Source: DASSHA01 sp035693145 (GTDB taxonomy: Bacteria; Chloroflexota; Limnocylindria; Limnocylindrales; CSP1-4). From it: 11,710 bases of DNA. The stretch spans positions 1 through 11,710 of the forward strand of contig DASSHA010000196.1 of NCBI GenBank assembly GCA_035693145.1. The letters run 5' to 3'. Shown piece by piece: positions 1-5,736 of the stretch. The notes beneath the pieces were generated by a model. That model worked only from the letters and a program-made list of their open reading frames with translations, had not been told where the DNA came from and did not search any database. The translations under genes and the position numbers were made by a program. Numbering within the stretch: the first letter of the stretch is position 1; each line of letters starts with the position of its first letter.

Positions 1-198
1 CGTCCCCAACCCACCCTGCTCCTCCTCGAAGAACAACCCAAAAAGGTCGTTCTCCCGATACAGCTCCACCACATCCCACGGAAACTCGTGCGACTCGTCG
101 ATCTCCGCCGCCCGCGGCCCGATCCGCTCCCGCGCCAACACCCGCACCAACTCACGCAACTCCCGCTGCACCGACGTCAGGCGATCCCAGCCCGTCAC
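1..198 (-). CDS. Acyl-CoA dehydrogenase, N-terminal fragment (partial at left edge)
   Basis: The first 66 codons of a minus-strand gene whose 3' part lies outside the window. The translation from GTG at 198 starts V-T-G-W-D-R-L-T-S-V-Q-R-E-L and continues with L-A-R-E-R-I-G-P-R-A-A-E-I-D, F-P-W-D-V-V-E-L and F-F-E-E-E-Q-G-G-L-G. This is the typical helical N-terminal domain of FAD-dependent acyl-CoA dehydrogenases, which oxidise acyl-CoA thioesters to 2-enoyl-CoA in the cytoplasm. The FAD-binding and catalytic parts are not visible, so substrate class is unknown. An in-frame ATG at 255 would add 19 residues; GTG 198 was preferred because the family normally starts shortly before this helix, but neither start has a good ribosome site. 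It follows the flavin reductase on the same strand (103-bp gap) and is probably cotranscribed. Codon use differs from its neighbours: 5 of 8 Leu are TTG and 6 of 8 Arg are CGG. Confidence 0.85.
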   Translation of the reverse strand, partial: MTGWDRLTSVQRELRELVRVLARERIGPRAAEIDESHEFPWDVVELYRENDLFGLFFEEEQGGLGT

Positions 199-301
199 AG
201 AGCGCGACGCCAGTCGACAACCGCGCTGGTGATCTGGGCCGGAGACCGCCGGCATGACAAACGGCACCGGGATCTCATCGGCTGATGCGCAGCGGGAGCA
301 G
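199..301. other. Short spacer between acyl-CoA dehydrogenase and flavin reductase
   Basis: 103 bases between two minus-strand genes. It contains the alternative ATG (255) for the acyl-CoA dehydrogenase. I see no convincing -10/-35 pair, hairpin or ribosome site, so readthrough from the flavin reductase is the simplest reading. Confidence 0.4.
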
Positions 302-841
302 CTACGTGTGCGTTGGTTCGCGAACGGCTTGGTACTGGCCGCGATAAAAGATCAATGGTCGACCGTTCGAATCCGTCGTGCCGGTCAACACGTCGCCGAT
401 GACGACGACGTGATCACCCCGACGAAGCTCCGAATCGAGACTGCAGACGAGGTGGGCGAGGCAGCCCTTAATGACCGGTACGCCGTCTTCCACTCGATAC
501 TCGATCTCGGCGAACTTCCCCGACGGGTTCCGCTTGCTCGCGAAGATCCGCGACACTTCTTCCTGGTGCGACCCGAGCATGTTGATGCAGAACCGCTCGG
601 ACTCCCGGACTGCCTTCAGCGTGCGCGAGCTGAGGTCGAAGCACACGAGCGCGAGCGGGGGTGCCAGGGAGAGGCTCGTCAGTGCATTGGCCGTGGCTCC
701 GGCCGGGCCGTCGTCACCGCATGCCGTGAGGACGCTCACGCCCGTCGCCCAGAAGGCCATTAGTTGCCGGAAGGCGTCGCCGTCGAGCCGCGTCAACGTC
801 TGACCCGGGTCGACAGCCTGCTCGACCTGCCGAGTGGCCAT
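302..841 (-). CDS. Flavin reductase-like protein (HpaC/NtaB type)
   Basis: A 179-residue protein of the flavin reductase-like (split-barrel FMN-binding) family, full length for the class. Such enzymes use NAD(P)H to make free FMNH2 or FADH2 for the oxygenase component of two-component monooxygenases. Recognisable segments: the N-terminal F-R-Q-L-M-A-F-W-A-T-G-V-S-V-L-T-A (residues 24-40), the flavin-binding stretch A-N-A-L-T-S-L-S-L-A-P-P (51-62), F-C-I-N-M-L (84-89), and the C-terminal G-D-H-V-V-V-I-G-D-V (142-151). ATG 841 was chosen because the frame further upstream overlaps the divergent MoCF gene and shows no family similarity, and because a -10-like hexamer ends exactly 7 bases before it. 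There is no Shine-Dalgarno sequence, so a leaderless message is likely. It is the natural partner for the luciferase-like monooxygenase at 10171-11322, although the two genes are 9 kb apart. The partner assignment is inference; family assignment is secure. Confidence 0.88.
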   Translation of the reverse strand: MATRQVEQAVDPGQTLTRLDGDAFRQLMAFWATGVSVLTACGDDGPAGATANALTSLSLAPPLALVCFDLSSRTLKAVRESERFCINMLGSHQEEVSRIFASKRNPSGKFAEIEYRVEDGVPVIKGCLAHLVCSLDSELRRGDHVVVIGDVLTGTTDSNGRPLIFYRGQYQAVREPTHT

Positions 842-847
842 CGCCAA

Positions 848-853
848 AGTATG
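848..853 (-). promoter_or_regulatory. Predicted -10 of flavin reductase (leaderless)
   Basis: On the minus strand the hexamer CATACT ends 7 bases before the A of the flavin reductase ATG (841). It has the A at position 2 and T at position 6 that matter most in a sigma-70-type -10 element. With no ribosome site upstream of the ATG, transcription probably starts at the start codon. No clear -35 is seen. Inferred from sequence only. Confidence 0.4.
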
Positions 854-856
854 GCA

Positions 857-862
857 GATTAT
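857..862 (+). promoter_or_regulatory. Predicted -10 of MoCF operon (leaderless)
   Basis: GATTAT ends 7 bases before ATG 869 on the plus strand, the same geometry as the flavin reductase and P450 promoters in this window. It supports ATG 869 rather than the in-frame ATG 851 as the MoCF start. The -35 region would lie inside the flavin reductase gene. Prediction only. Confidence 0.35.
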
Positions 863-876
863 GGAACCATGTTCCA
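862..876. promoter_or_regulatory. Perfect dyad TGGAAC-CAT-GTTCCA, candidate operator
   Basis: A perfect 6-bp inverted repeat with a 3-base centre lies between the divergent flavin reductase and MoCF genes. It covers the last base of the proposed MoCF -10, the proposed transcription start and the ATG at 869, and sits upstream of the flavin reductase -10. A repressor bound here could control both directions. It resembles but does not match the actinobacterial LexA box (GAAC-N4-GTTC), because the centre is 3 and not 4 bases. No regulator gene is in the window to pair with it. Confidence 0.4.
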
Positions 877-1624
877 CAAAGAGGCAAGCGAGGAAGCGAC
901 GCTCGCGCCTACCGTGGCGGTCCTCAACATCGGGAACGAGCTCCTCCGCGGTGAGATCCGCAACACGAACGGCCGCTGGCTCGGCGCGGAGTGCGACCGG
1001 CTCGGCCTCAGCCTCGTCACCGTCGGAGTGGTCCCCGACGACGTCGCTCGGATCGCCGACTTCGTGAACTGGGCGAGGTTCCGACATGACGTGGTGCTCT
1101 GCACCGGCGGTCTCGGGCCGACGCCGGACGACGTTACGCGAGAGGCGGTCGCAGCTGCGTTCGGTGTCCCGTGCGAGACCGACCCGGAACGCCGCGCGGA
1201 GCTCATCGCTGCAGGAGGACATATGGACCGCCTCGCCGATCCGTGGTCGCGGCGCCCGGCGGGCGGCCGCTGGCTGGCAGGAATCGAGGGCGGCGCCCCG
1301 TCGTTCGCGATCGGCAACGTCTATGCGCTCGCCGGCGACCCAGACGAGATGCAAGGTGCTTTCGAGCGCATGCGAGGTGAGCTGGGCCGGTGGCCCGCCG
1401 CGATCGTGTGGCGGCATGCCTACGAGGTCACCGAGGACAGGATCTCCGATGCACTCGATGCGGTTGCACTCGCCTGCGACGGCGTCATCGTGTGCTCGTA
1501 TCCGCGACGAACATCCGACCGTGACGACGTCGAGATCGTGCTCCGCGCTCTGACGCCAGACGCCCTCGAGCGGGCCGTGGCAATTTTGCGCACGCAGTTC
1601 GTCGAGGCCGGGATTGTCGGATGA
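869..1624 (+). CDS. MoCF/CinA N-terminal domain protein, stand-alone
   Basis: A 251-residue protein made almost entirely of the MoaB/MogA-like (MoCF, CinA-N) fold. Visible signatures: N-I-G-N-E-L-L-R-G-E-I-R-N-T-N near residues 20-34, matching the CinA G-x-E-L-L-x-G-x-x-x-x-T-N motif; T-G-G-L-G-P-T-P-D-D-V-T near 80-91, the ligand-binding loop of the family; and G-N-V-Y-A-L-A-G-D-P-D-E-M near 148-160, matching the N-V-x-x-L-P-G-V-P-x-E-M segment. The CinA C-terminal amidohydrolase domain is absent, so it is not a full CinA. Family members bind molybdopterin or act as nucleotide pyrophosphatases on ADP-ribose or FAD, so a flavin or cofactor role is possible beside a flavin reductase but unproven. 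ATG 869 was chosen on promoter geometry; ATG 851 would add six residues. The stop overlaps the next start as ATGA. Confidence 0.8.
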   Translation: MFHKEASEEATLAPTVAVLNIGNELLRGEIRNTNGRWLGAECDRLGLSLVTVGVVPDDVARIADFVNWARFRHDVVLCTGGLGPTPDDVTREAVAAAFGVPCETDPERRAELIAAGGHMDRLADPWSRRPAGGRWLAGIEGGAPSFAIGNVYALAGDPDEMQGAFERMRGELGRWPAAIVWRHAYEVTEDRISDALDAVALACDGVIVCSYPRRTSDRDDVEIVLRALTPDALERAVAILRTQFVEAGIVG

Positions 1625-1860
1625 ACGTCGCCCGGCTGCGACGGAGGCGGACCGTTCGCGCGGTGTTGCGGCGCTGGATCGAGAGCTATGCCACGTGGAC
1701 AGCGGTCGAGATCGACGCCGGCGGATGGCCGGAGGAGGACATCGACGTTTCCCCTCCGACGGACATCGACGTTTCCCCTCCGACGGAGCGAACGCCGATG
1801 ATCCTCCCCGTCACCGGCGATCGCGTCTACCTGGTCATCCACGACGGTTCGACGACGTGA
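1621..1860 (+). CDS. Small hypothetical protein with internal tandem repeat
   Basis: A 79-residue frame that I do not recognise. Its ATG overlaps the MoCF stop as ATGA (1621-1624), the usual sign of translational coupling. The N-terminus is strongly basic (M-N-V-A-R-L-R-R-R-R-T-V-R), followed by a possible amphipathic helix with Trp residues (R-R-W-I-E-S-Y-A-T-W), an acidic and proline-rich middle consisting of the octapeptide D-I-D-V-S-P-P-T twice in tandem, and a beta-rich end (R-V-Y-L-V-I-H-D-G). No signal peptide or membrane segment is evident. Its position between MoCF and the MFS exporter suggests a role in the same operon. The end may be displaced by a frameshift: a frame beginning at GTG 1857 continues with a protein-like sequence to 1904, overlapping the MFS start. 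Confidence 0.5.
   Translation: MNVARLRRRRTVRAVLRRWIESYATWTAVEIDAGGWPEEDIDVSPPTDIDVSPPTERTPMILPVTGDRVYLVIHDGSTT
1738..1785 (+). repeat. Perfect 24-bp tandem duplication
   Basis: Bases 1738-1761 are repeated exactly at 1762-1785, and the identity can be shifted one base left. The unit encodes D-I-D-V-S-P-P-T, so the duplication adds exactly eight codons and keeps the frame of the 79-residue protein. Exact identity at DNA level points to a recent slippage or unequal-exchange event. Confidence 0.95.
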
Positions 1861-1904
1861 GAATCGTGTTCCACGACCCCGTGCGGATCCGGATCGACCC
1901 GTGA
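1857..1904 (+). CDS. Putative 15-codon coupling ORF or frameshifted tail of upstream gene
   Basis: GTG 1857 overlaps the TGA (1858-1860) of the 79-residue protein as GTGA. The frame reads V-R-I-V-F-H-D-P-V-R-I-R-I-D-P and its TGA (1902-1904) overlaps the GTG (1901) of the MFS gene as another GTGA. Two readings fit: a tiny coupling ORF that carries ribosomes to the exporter start, or the true C-terminus of the upstream small protein, separated from it by a -1 frame change. The balanced hydrophobic/charged pattern looks protein-like. No obvious slippery heptamer is present. Confidence 0.3.
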   Translation: MRIVFHDPVRIRIDP

Positions 1905-3430
1905 TCCCGGCTTCGCTCTCTCGTTGGCTGGCCTCCCAGCCGCCCGGCTACACGATGACGATCCGGCGGCTGCTCGCGATCTACGCGGGACTGATGCTCG
2001 TCGTCTTCATTGCGATGGCCGACCAGACGATCGTCGCGACCGGTCTGCCGCACATCGTCGCCGACGTCGGGGGCTTAGCCGAGTACTCCTGGATCTTCAG
2101 CAGCTACATGCTCGCCTCGACCGTGACCGTTCCGGTGTGGGGAAAGCTGAGCGACGTCTTCGGCAAGCGGCTACTGCTGCTCTGGGGAATCGGAATCTTC
2201 GTCGTCGGCTCGGTGCTGTGCGGTCTCGCGCGGTCGATGCCGGAGTTGATCGCATTTCGCGCCCTGCAGGGGGTCGGCGCCGGCGGCCTCAGCCCGCTGG
2301 CGATGGCGACGATCGGGGCCATCGTCCCGCTCCGCGATCGCGGCCGCTTCCAAGGGCTGATCGTCGCTGCCTTCTCGAGCGGCGCCGGCGTCGGGCCGCT
2401 CGTCGGCGGGTTCATCGTCGACCGCTACCACTGGGGCTGGATCTTCTTCGTCAACGTACCGGTCGGCATCGTTGCGGCCGCTGTGATCGCGTTCACGATG
2501 CGGGCACCCCGCGCCCGTGTACGCAGACGCGTGGACTGGGAGGGAGCTCTCGCGCTGGCCGGCGCGTCGACGCTGTTCATCCTCGGGCTCCTAGACGGAG
2601 GGAAGTCCGCACCCTGGACGTCGCCACAGATCGTGCTCGAGCTCGGCGGCGCCGTCGTGCTCGTCGTCCTCTTCGTCGTGCTCGAGCGGCGGGCGTCCGA
2701 GCCGATCCTTCCGTTCGAGGCGCTGCGCCGGAAGACGGTCGCCGCAAGCGTCGCCTGCTATGCGCTCGGCGGCATGCTCACGCTCGGGGTGATCACGTAC
2801 GTACCGCTGTTCGTGCAGGGTGTTATCCGTGCGAGCGCGACGGCGTCGGGCCTCGTGCTGTGGCCGCAGATGCTGGCCGGATCGCTCGCGAGCTTCGTCG
2901 TCGGCCACTGGATCGCGCGCACCGGCCGGCTGCGCCCGACCGCGGTCGTCGGACCCGTCGTGATGACGCTCGGCATGCTCTCGCTCTGGCGGATGAACGG
3001 CTCGACGACGGCGGCGACCGTCGCCCGCGACACGGCCCTCGTCGGCCTGGGGTGGGGGATGATGGCCCAGGTCTTCATCCTTTCCGTTCAGAATGCCGTG
3101 CCCCGGTCGCTCGTCGGCTCGGCGACGGCGCTGATGGTGTTCTCCCGCCAGCTCGGGGCGGCACTCGGTGTCGCGGCGATGGGGGCGGTCGTCAACAGCC
3201 GTCTCCCTGGCGGTACGCGCCTCGATCCGACAAAGCTCGGCACGTCGGCCACCGACGGCCTTACCGGTTCCGTGCTCGCGCATGCGATCACCCCGGTCTT
3301 CCTCGCCGCGGCCGGCGTCGCGGCGCTCGTCTTCCCGATCGCCCTCTGGGGCGTCGAGCAGGTCAACCTCCGTCGCGTCGTCGAGATCGAGACCCCCGCG
3401 ACGGAGATCACCACGCAACCGGCTCCCTGA
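1901..3430 (+). CDS. MFS transporter, DHA2 (EmrB/QacA-like) family exporter
   Basis: A 509-residue, very hydrophobic protein with the length and motifs of 14-TM drug:proton antiporters in the inner membrane. Seen: M-A-D-Q-T-I-V-A-T-G-L-P near residues 39-50 (family motif D1, with the acidic residue in TM1); motif A G-K-L-S-D-V-F-G-K-R (81-90) in the loop after TM2; and motif C region G-A-G-V-G-P-L-V-G-G (161-170) of TM5, which marks exporters. GTG 1901 was chosen because it overlaps the preceding frame as GTGA; ATG 1955 would remove 18 residues that precede TM1 and is possible. It lies inside the MoCF-to-aldehyde dehydrogenase operon, 9 bases before the latter. Its likely job is efflux of the pathway's substrate or a toxic intermediate, though uptake cannot be excluded; substrate unknown. 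Confidence 0.9.
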   Translation: MIPASLSRWLASQPPGYTMTIRRLLAIYAGLMLVVFIAMADQTIVATGLPHIVADVGGLAEYSWIFSSYMLASTVTVPVWGKLSDVFGKRLLLLWGIGIFVVGSVLCGLARSMPELIAFRALQGVGAGGLSPLAMATIGAIVPLRDRGRFQGLIVAAFSSGAGVGPLVGGFIVDRYHWGWIFFVNVPVGIVAAAVIAFTMRAPRARVRRRVDWEGALALAGASTLFILGLLDGGKSAPWTSPQIVLELGGAVVLVVLFVVLERRASEPILPFEALRRKTVAASVACYALGGMLTLGVITYVPLFVQGVIRASATASGLVLWPQMLAGSLASFVVGHWIARTGRLRPTAVVGPVVMTLGMLSLWRMNGSTTAATVARDTALVGLGWGMMAQVFILSVQNAVPRSLVGSATALMVFSRQLGAALGVAAMGAVVNSRLPGGTRLDPTKLGTSATDGLTGSVLAHAITPVFLAAAGVAALVFPIALWGVEQVNLRRVVEIETPATEITTQPAP

Positions 3431-3439
3431 AAGGACACC

Positions 3440-4897
3440 ATGGCGATCACGGTCAGCGACACGATCCTCCCGTACGTCGGCGGCGCGCGCAGCGCCTCGA
3501 GCGAGGCGGTCGCATTCACGCTCATCAATCCCGCGAACGGCGAGACGTACGCCGAGCTGGTCTGCTCGGACGAGCGGCAGGTCGACGAGGCGGTCGCTGC
3601 CTCGCATGCGGCGCAGCGCGAGTGGGTGAAGCTTGCGCCGGAGGAGCGTGGCGCGCGGATGGCACGCTGGGGCGAGCTCGTGCTGCGCGAGGCGGACGAC
3701 CTTGCCGCTCTCGACACGCTGACGATGGGACGGCCGCTCCACCAGTCGCAGCGTGAAGCGCCGGCAATCGCGAACCGCATCCGCTACTGGTCGGGGATGG
3801 CGGACAAGATCACCGGCCGCCAGCTGCCGATCGCGCCGGGACATCTCACGTACACCGTGCGCGAGCCTGTCGGCGTCGTCGGCGTCATTGTCCCGTGGAA
3901 CGGGCCGCTCGGCATGTTCGTCGGACGGGTCAGCGTCGCGCTCGCATGCGGGAACGGCGTCGTCGGCAAGCCGAGCGAGTACACGCCGCTCTCGGCGCTG
4001 CGCGTCGCCGAGCTGACCGTTGAGGCGGGCATCCCGGAGGGCCTTGTGAACGTCGTCACCGGCGACGGGTCGGTCGGCGCGCTCGTCGCCGCCCACCGCG
4101 ACATCCAAGGGATCCAGTTCACGGGTAGCGTCGAGACGGGCCGCAAGGTAGCGGCGCTCGCGGCTCCGACGTTCAAGCAGGTCGTGCTCGAGCTTGGCGG
4201 CAAGGCACCGAACATCGTCTTCGAGGACGCCGACCTCGACGCGGTCGCGCGGGGGACGGCGTGGGGCGTCTTCTCGAACACCGGCCAGGCGTGCGTCGCC
4301 ACGTCGCGCCTGCTGGTTCACCGTTCGGTCGCGGACCTGCTTGTCGAGCGCGTCGTCGAGGTGGCGCGCAGCCTGCGCGTCGGTGATCCGCTCGACCCGG
4401 GCGTAGACCTCGGCCCGCTGGTCTCCGAGCGGCAGTTCGCGCGCGTGAGCTCGTATCTGGAGATCGCCCGGCGGGAAACGCGGCCGCTCGTTGGCGCGAC
4501 CTCGCACGGGCCGGGGTACTACGTCGACCCCACCGTGCTCGTCGACGTCGACCCGAACGGGCGGATCGCGCAGGAGGAGATCTTCGGCCCGGTGCTCGCG
4601 GTGCTCGCGTTCGACACCGAGGATGAGGCGCTCGAGCTCGCGAACTCGGTCGAGTTCGGACTGTCCGCGAACATCTGGACGCGCGACGTCGGCCGCATGC
4701 TGCGCGTCGCCGACGCGCTGGAGGCGGGAACGATCTGGGGCAATACCGCGCGGTTGCTGCATCCAGGCCTGCCCTTCGGCGGCTTCAAGGACAGCGGACT
4801 CGGCAACGCGTCGGGCGAGGGCGCGATCGAGGGCAACACGCGCCTGAAGCGCGTGTCGATTCTCTACGGCGCCGGCACGAGGGGGCCGTCCTTCTAG
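3440..4897 (+). CDS. NAD(P)-dependent aldehyde dehydrogenase
   Basis: A 485-residue, full-length member of the aldehyde dehydrogenase superfamily, oxidising an aldehyde to the carboxylic acid in the cytoplasm. The catalytic set is intact: the oxyanion Asn in V-P-W-N-G-P-L (N154), the cofactor-binding Lys in G-K-P-S-E (K177), F-T-G-S (227-230), the general base Glu in L-E-L-G-G-K-A-P (E251), the nucleophile Cys in N-T-G-Q-A-C (C285), and E-E-I-F-G-P-V-L (379-386). ATG 3440 has a ribosome site, AAGGA at 3431-3435. It is the last gene of the plus-strand operon and ends head-on against SDR1, the two stop codons sharing CTAG. In context it would oxidise an aldehyde arising from the P450, SDR and esterase steps. 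The physiological substrate is not evident from the sequence. Confidence 0.95.
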   Translation: MAITVSDTILPYVGGARSASSEAVAFTLINPANGETYAELVCSDERQVDEAVAASHAAQREWVKLAPEERGARMARWGELVLREADDLAALDTLTMGRPLHQSQREAPAIANRIRYWSGMADKITGRQLPIAPGHLTYTVREPVGVVGVIVPWNGPLGMFVGRVSVALACGNGVVGKPSEYTPLSALRVAELTVEAGIPEGLVNVVTGDGSVGALVAAHRDIQGIQFTGSVETGRKVAALAAPTFKQVVLELGGKAPNIVFEDADLDAVARGTAWGVFSNTGQACVATSRLLVHRSVADLLVERVVEVARSLRVGDPLDPGVDLGPLVSERQFARVSSYLEIARRETRPLVGATSHGPGYYVDPTVLVDVDPNGRIAQEEIFGPVLAVLAFDTEDEALELANSVEFGLSANIWTRDVGRMLRVADALEAGTIWGNTARLLHPGLPFGGFKDSGLGNASGEGAIEGNTRLKRVSILYGAGTRGPSF

Positions 4898-4908
4898 GAC
4901 GAGGACGG
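4886..4908. terminator. Weak inverted repeat at convergent stops, possible bidirectional terminator
   Basis: CCGTCC (4886-4891) pairs with GGACGG (4903-4908), and a nested alternative GTCCT-TCT-AGGAC (4888-4900) is centred on the shared stop codons of the aldehyde dehydrogenase and SDR1. There is no T-tract on either side, so intrinsic termination is uncertain. Confidence 0.25.
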
Positions 4909-5673
4909 TTGCGGCACGTTGACCGTCGTGCTCTGCAGGAAGCCACCGTCGGCGACGATCTCCTGGCCATTGACGTAGCCGGCGTCGGCGCCGAGGAGGA
5001 ACGCGACGACGGCGGCAACCTCGCCGAGGTCGGCGATCCGGCGCAGCGGGATCAGCTGTGCGCGCCGCTCCTCGAGGCCGGAGACCGCGTAGCGGTCCTG
5101 CGTCATCGCGGTCTTCATGAAGCCGGGGCTGACGGCGTTGACCCGAACGCCCTGCGGTCCGAGCTCGAGCGCCGCCTGGCGCGTCAGCGCGAGCACTCCC
5201 GCCTTGCTGACGCAGTAGCTGCCGGCGCCGATTGTCGGGATCGTGGCGCCGATCGAGGCGATGTTGACGATCGCGCCCCCTCCGGCCTCGACGATCGCCT
5301 GTCCGAACGCCTGCAGACACAGGAAGTAGCCGGTGACGTTGACGGCAAGCGTCTTCTGCCACGCCTCGAACGATTCGTCGAGCAGTGAATTCTTGACGAG
5401 GATCCCCGCGTTGTTCACCAGCCCGTCGACCCGGCCGTGCCGGGCGAGGACATCGCGCGCTGCGCGCGCCACTGAACCTGGGTCGGTGACGTCGGCCTGC
5501 ACAGACGAGGCCTCGTGCCCGGCCCCAGTGAGCGCCGCCACGGTGGCGGCGGCCGCGTCTGCGTCCAGGTCGAGAGCGACGACCGTCGAGCCGCGCTCGG
5601 CGACGGCCTGGGCGGTGCGGCGGCCGAGGCCGGAACCAGCGCCGGTGATCACGACGACGAATGGGCTGCTCAT
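4894..5673 (-). CDS. Short-chain dehydrogenase/reductase (SDR1)
   Basis: A 259-residue classical SDR. Visible: the dinucleotide motif T-G-A-G-S-G-L-G (10-17), an Asp at the end of beta-2 (D35 in V-A-L-D-L) that favours NAD(H) over NADP(H), N-N-A-G (87-90), structural N112, and the catalytic Ser140, Tyr153 and Lys157 in I-A-S... and S-Y-C-V-S-K. The C-terminus G-Q-E-I-V-A-D-G-G-F is typical of the family. ATG 5673 has a strong ribosome site, GGAGG at 5681-5685 with a 7-base spacer. It is divergent from the P450 (63 bp between starts) and convergent with the aldehyde dehydrogenase. A likely role is oxidation of a hydroxylated intermediate to a ketone. It is clearly a paralogue of SDR2 and SDR3 in this window. 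Confidence 0.93.
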   Translation of the reverse strand: MSSPFVVVITGAGSGLGRRTAQAVAERGSTVVALDLDADAAAATVAALTGAGHEASSVQADVTDPGSVARAARDVLARHGRVDGLVNNAGILVKNSLLDESFEAWQKTLAVNVTGYFLCLQAFGQAIVEAGGGAIVNIASIGATIPTIGAGSYCVSKAGVLALTRQAALELGPQGVRVNAVSPGFMKTAMTQDRYAVSGLEERRAQLIPLRRIADLGEVAAVVAFLLGADAGYVNGQEIVADGGFLQSTTVNVPQPSSS

Positions 5674-5680
5674 CGTTCAT

Positions 5681-5685
5681 CCTCC
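5681..5685 (-). promoter_or_regulatory. Ribosome binding site of SDR1
   Basis: GGAGG on the minus strand with a 7-base spacer to ATG 5673. It fixes the SDR1 start and contrasts with the divergent P450, which has no comparable site. Confidence 0.75.
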
Positions 5686-5724
5686 ATAAAGTGAAATGGC
5701 TTATCGCATTACGGAGAGTTGGCA

Positions 5725-5730
5725 TATCAT
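5725..5730 (+). promoter_or_regulatory. Predicted -10 of the P450 gene (leaderless)
   Basis: TATCAT, five of six matches to TATAAT, ends 7 bases before ATG 5737. No ribosome site stands at a useful distance: the only purine run, GGAG at 5712-5715, is over 20 bases away. This suggests transcription starting at the A of the start codon. No strong -35 is seen 16-18 bases upstream. The 63-bp gap is more AT-rich than its surroundings and must also hold the SDR1 promoter, which I could not place. Confidence 0.45.
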
Positions 5731-5736
5731 AGGCGC

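Noticed and set aside
355..390. tRNA-like T-arm (GTTCGAATC) on the plus strand
   Set aside because: No acceptor stem, D-arm or anticodon arm can be folded around it, and the bases encode the conserved C-terminus of the flavin reductase on the other strand.
862..876. LexA/SOS box
   Set aside because: The actinobacterial SOS box has GAAC and GTTC separated by four bases; here the spacing is three, and the neighbouring genes are not DNA-repair genes. It is kept only as an unassigned dyad.
842..1417. Upstream extension of the flavin reductase frame to 1417
   Set aside because: The extra residues are Arg/Glu-rich without similarity to the family and lie antisense to the MoCF gene, which has clear motifs. 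The family's usual length is met by starting at 841.
5719..5736. TTG 5719 as the P450 start
   Set aside because: It adds six residues not typical of the family, the GGAG before it is only 3 bases away, and the TATCAT promoter hexamer lies inside the added segment.
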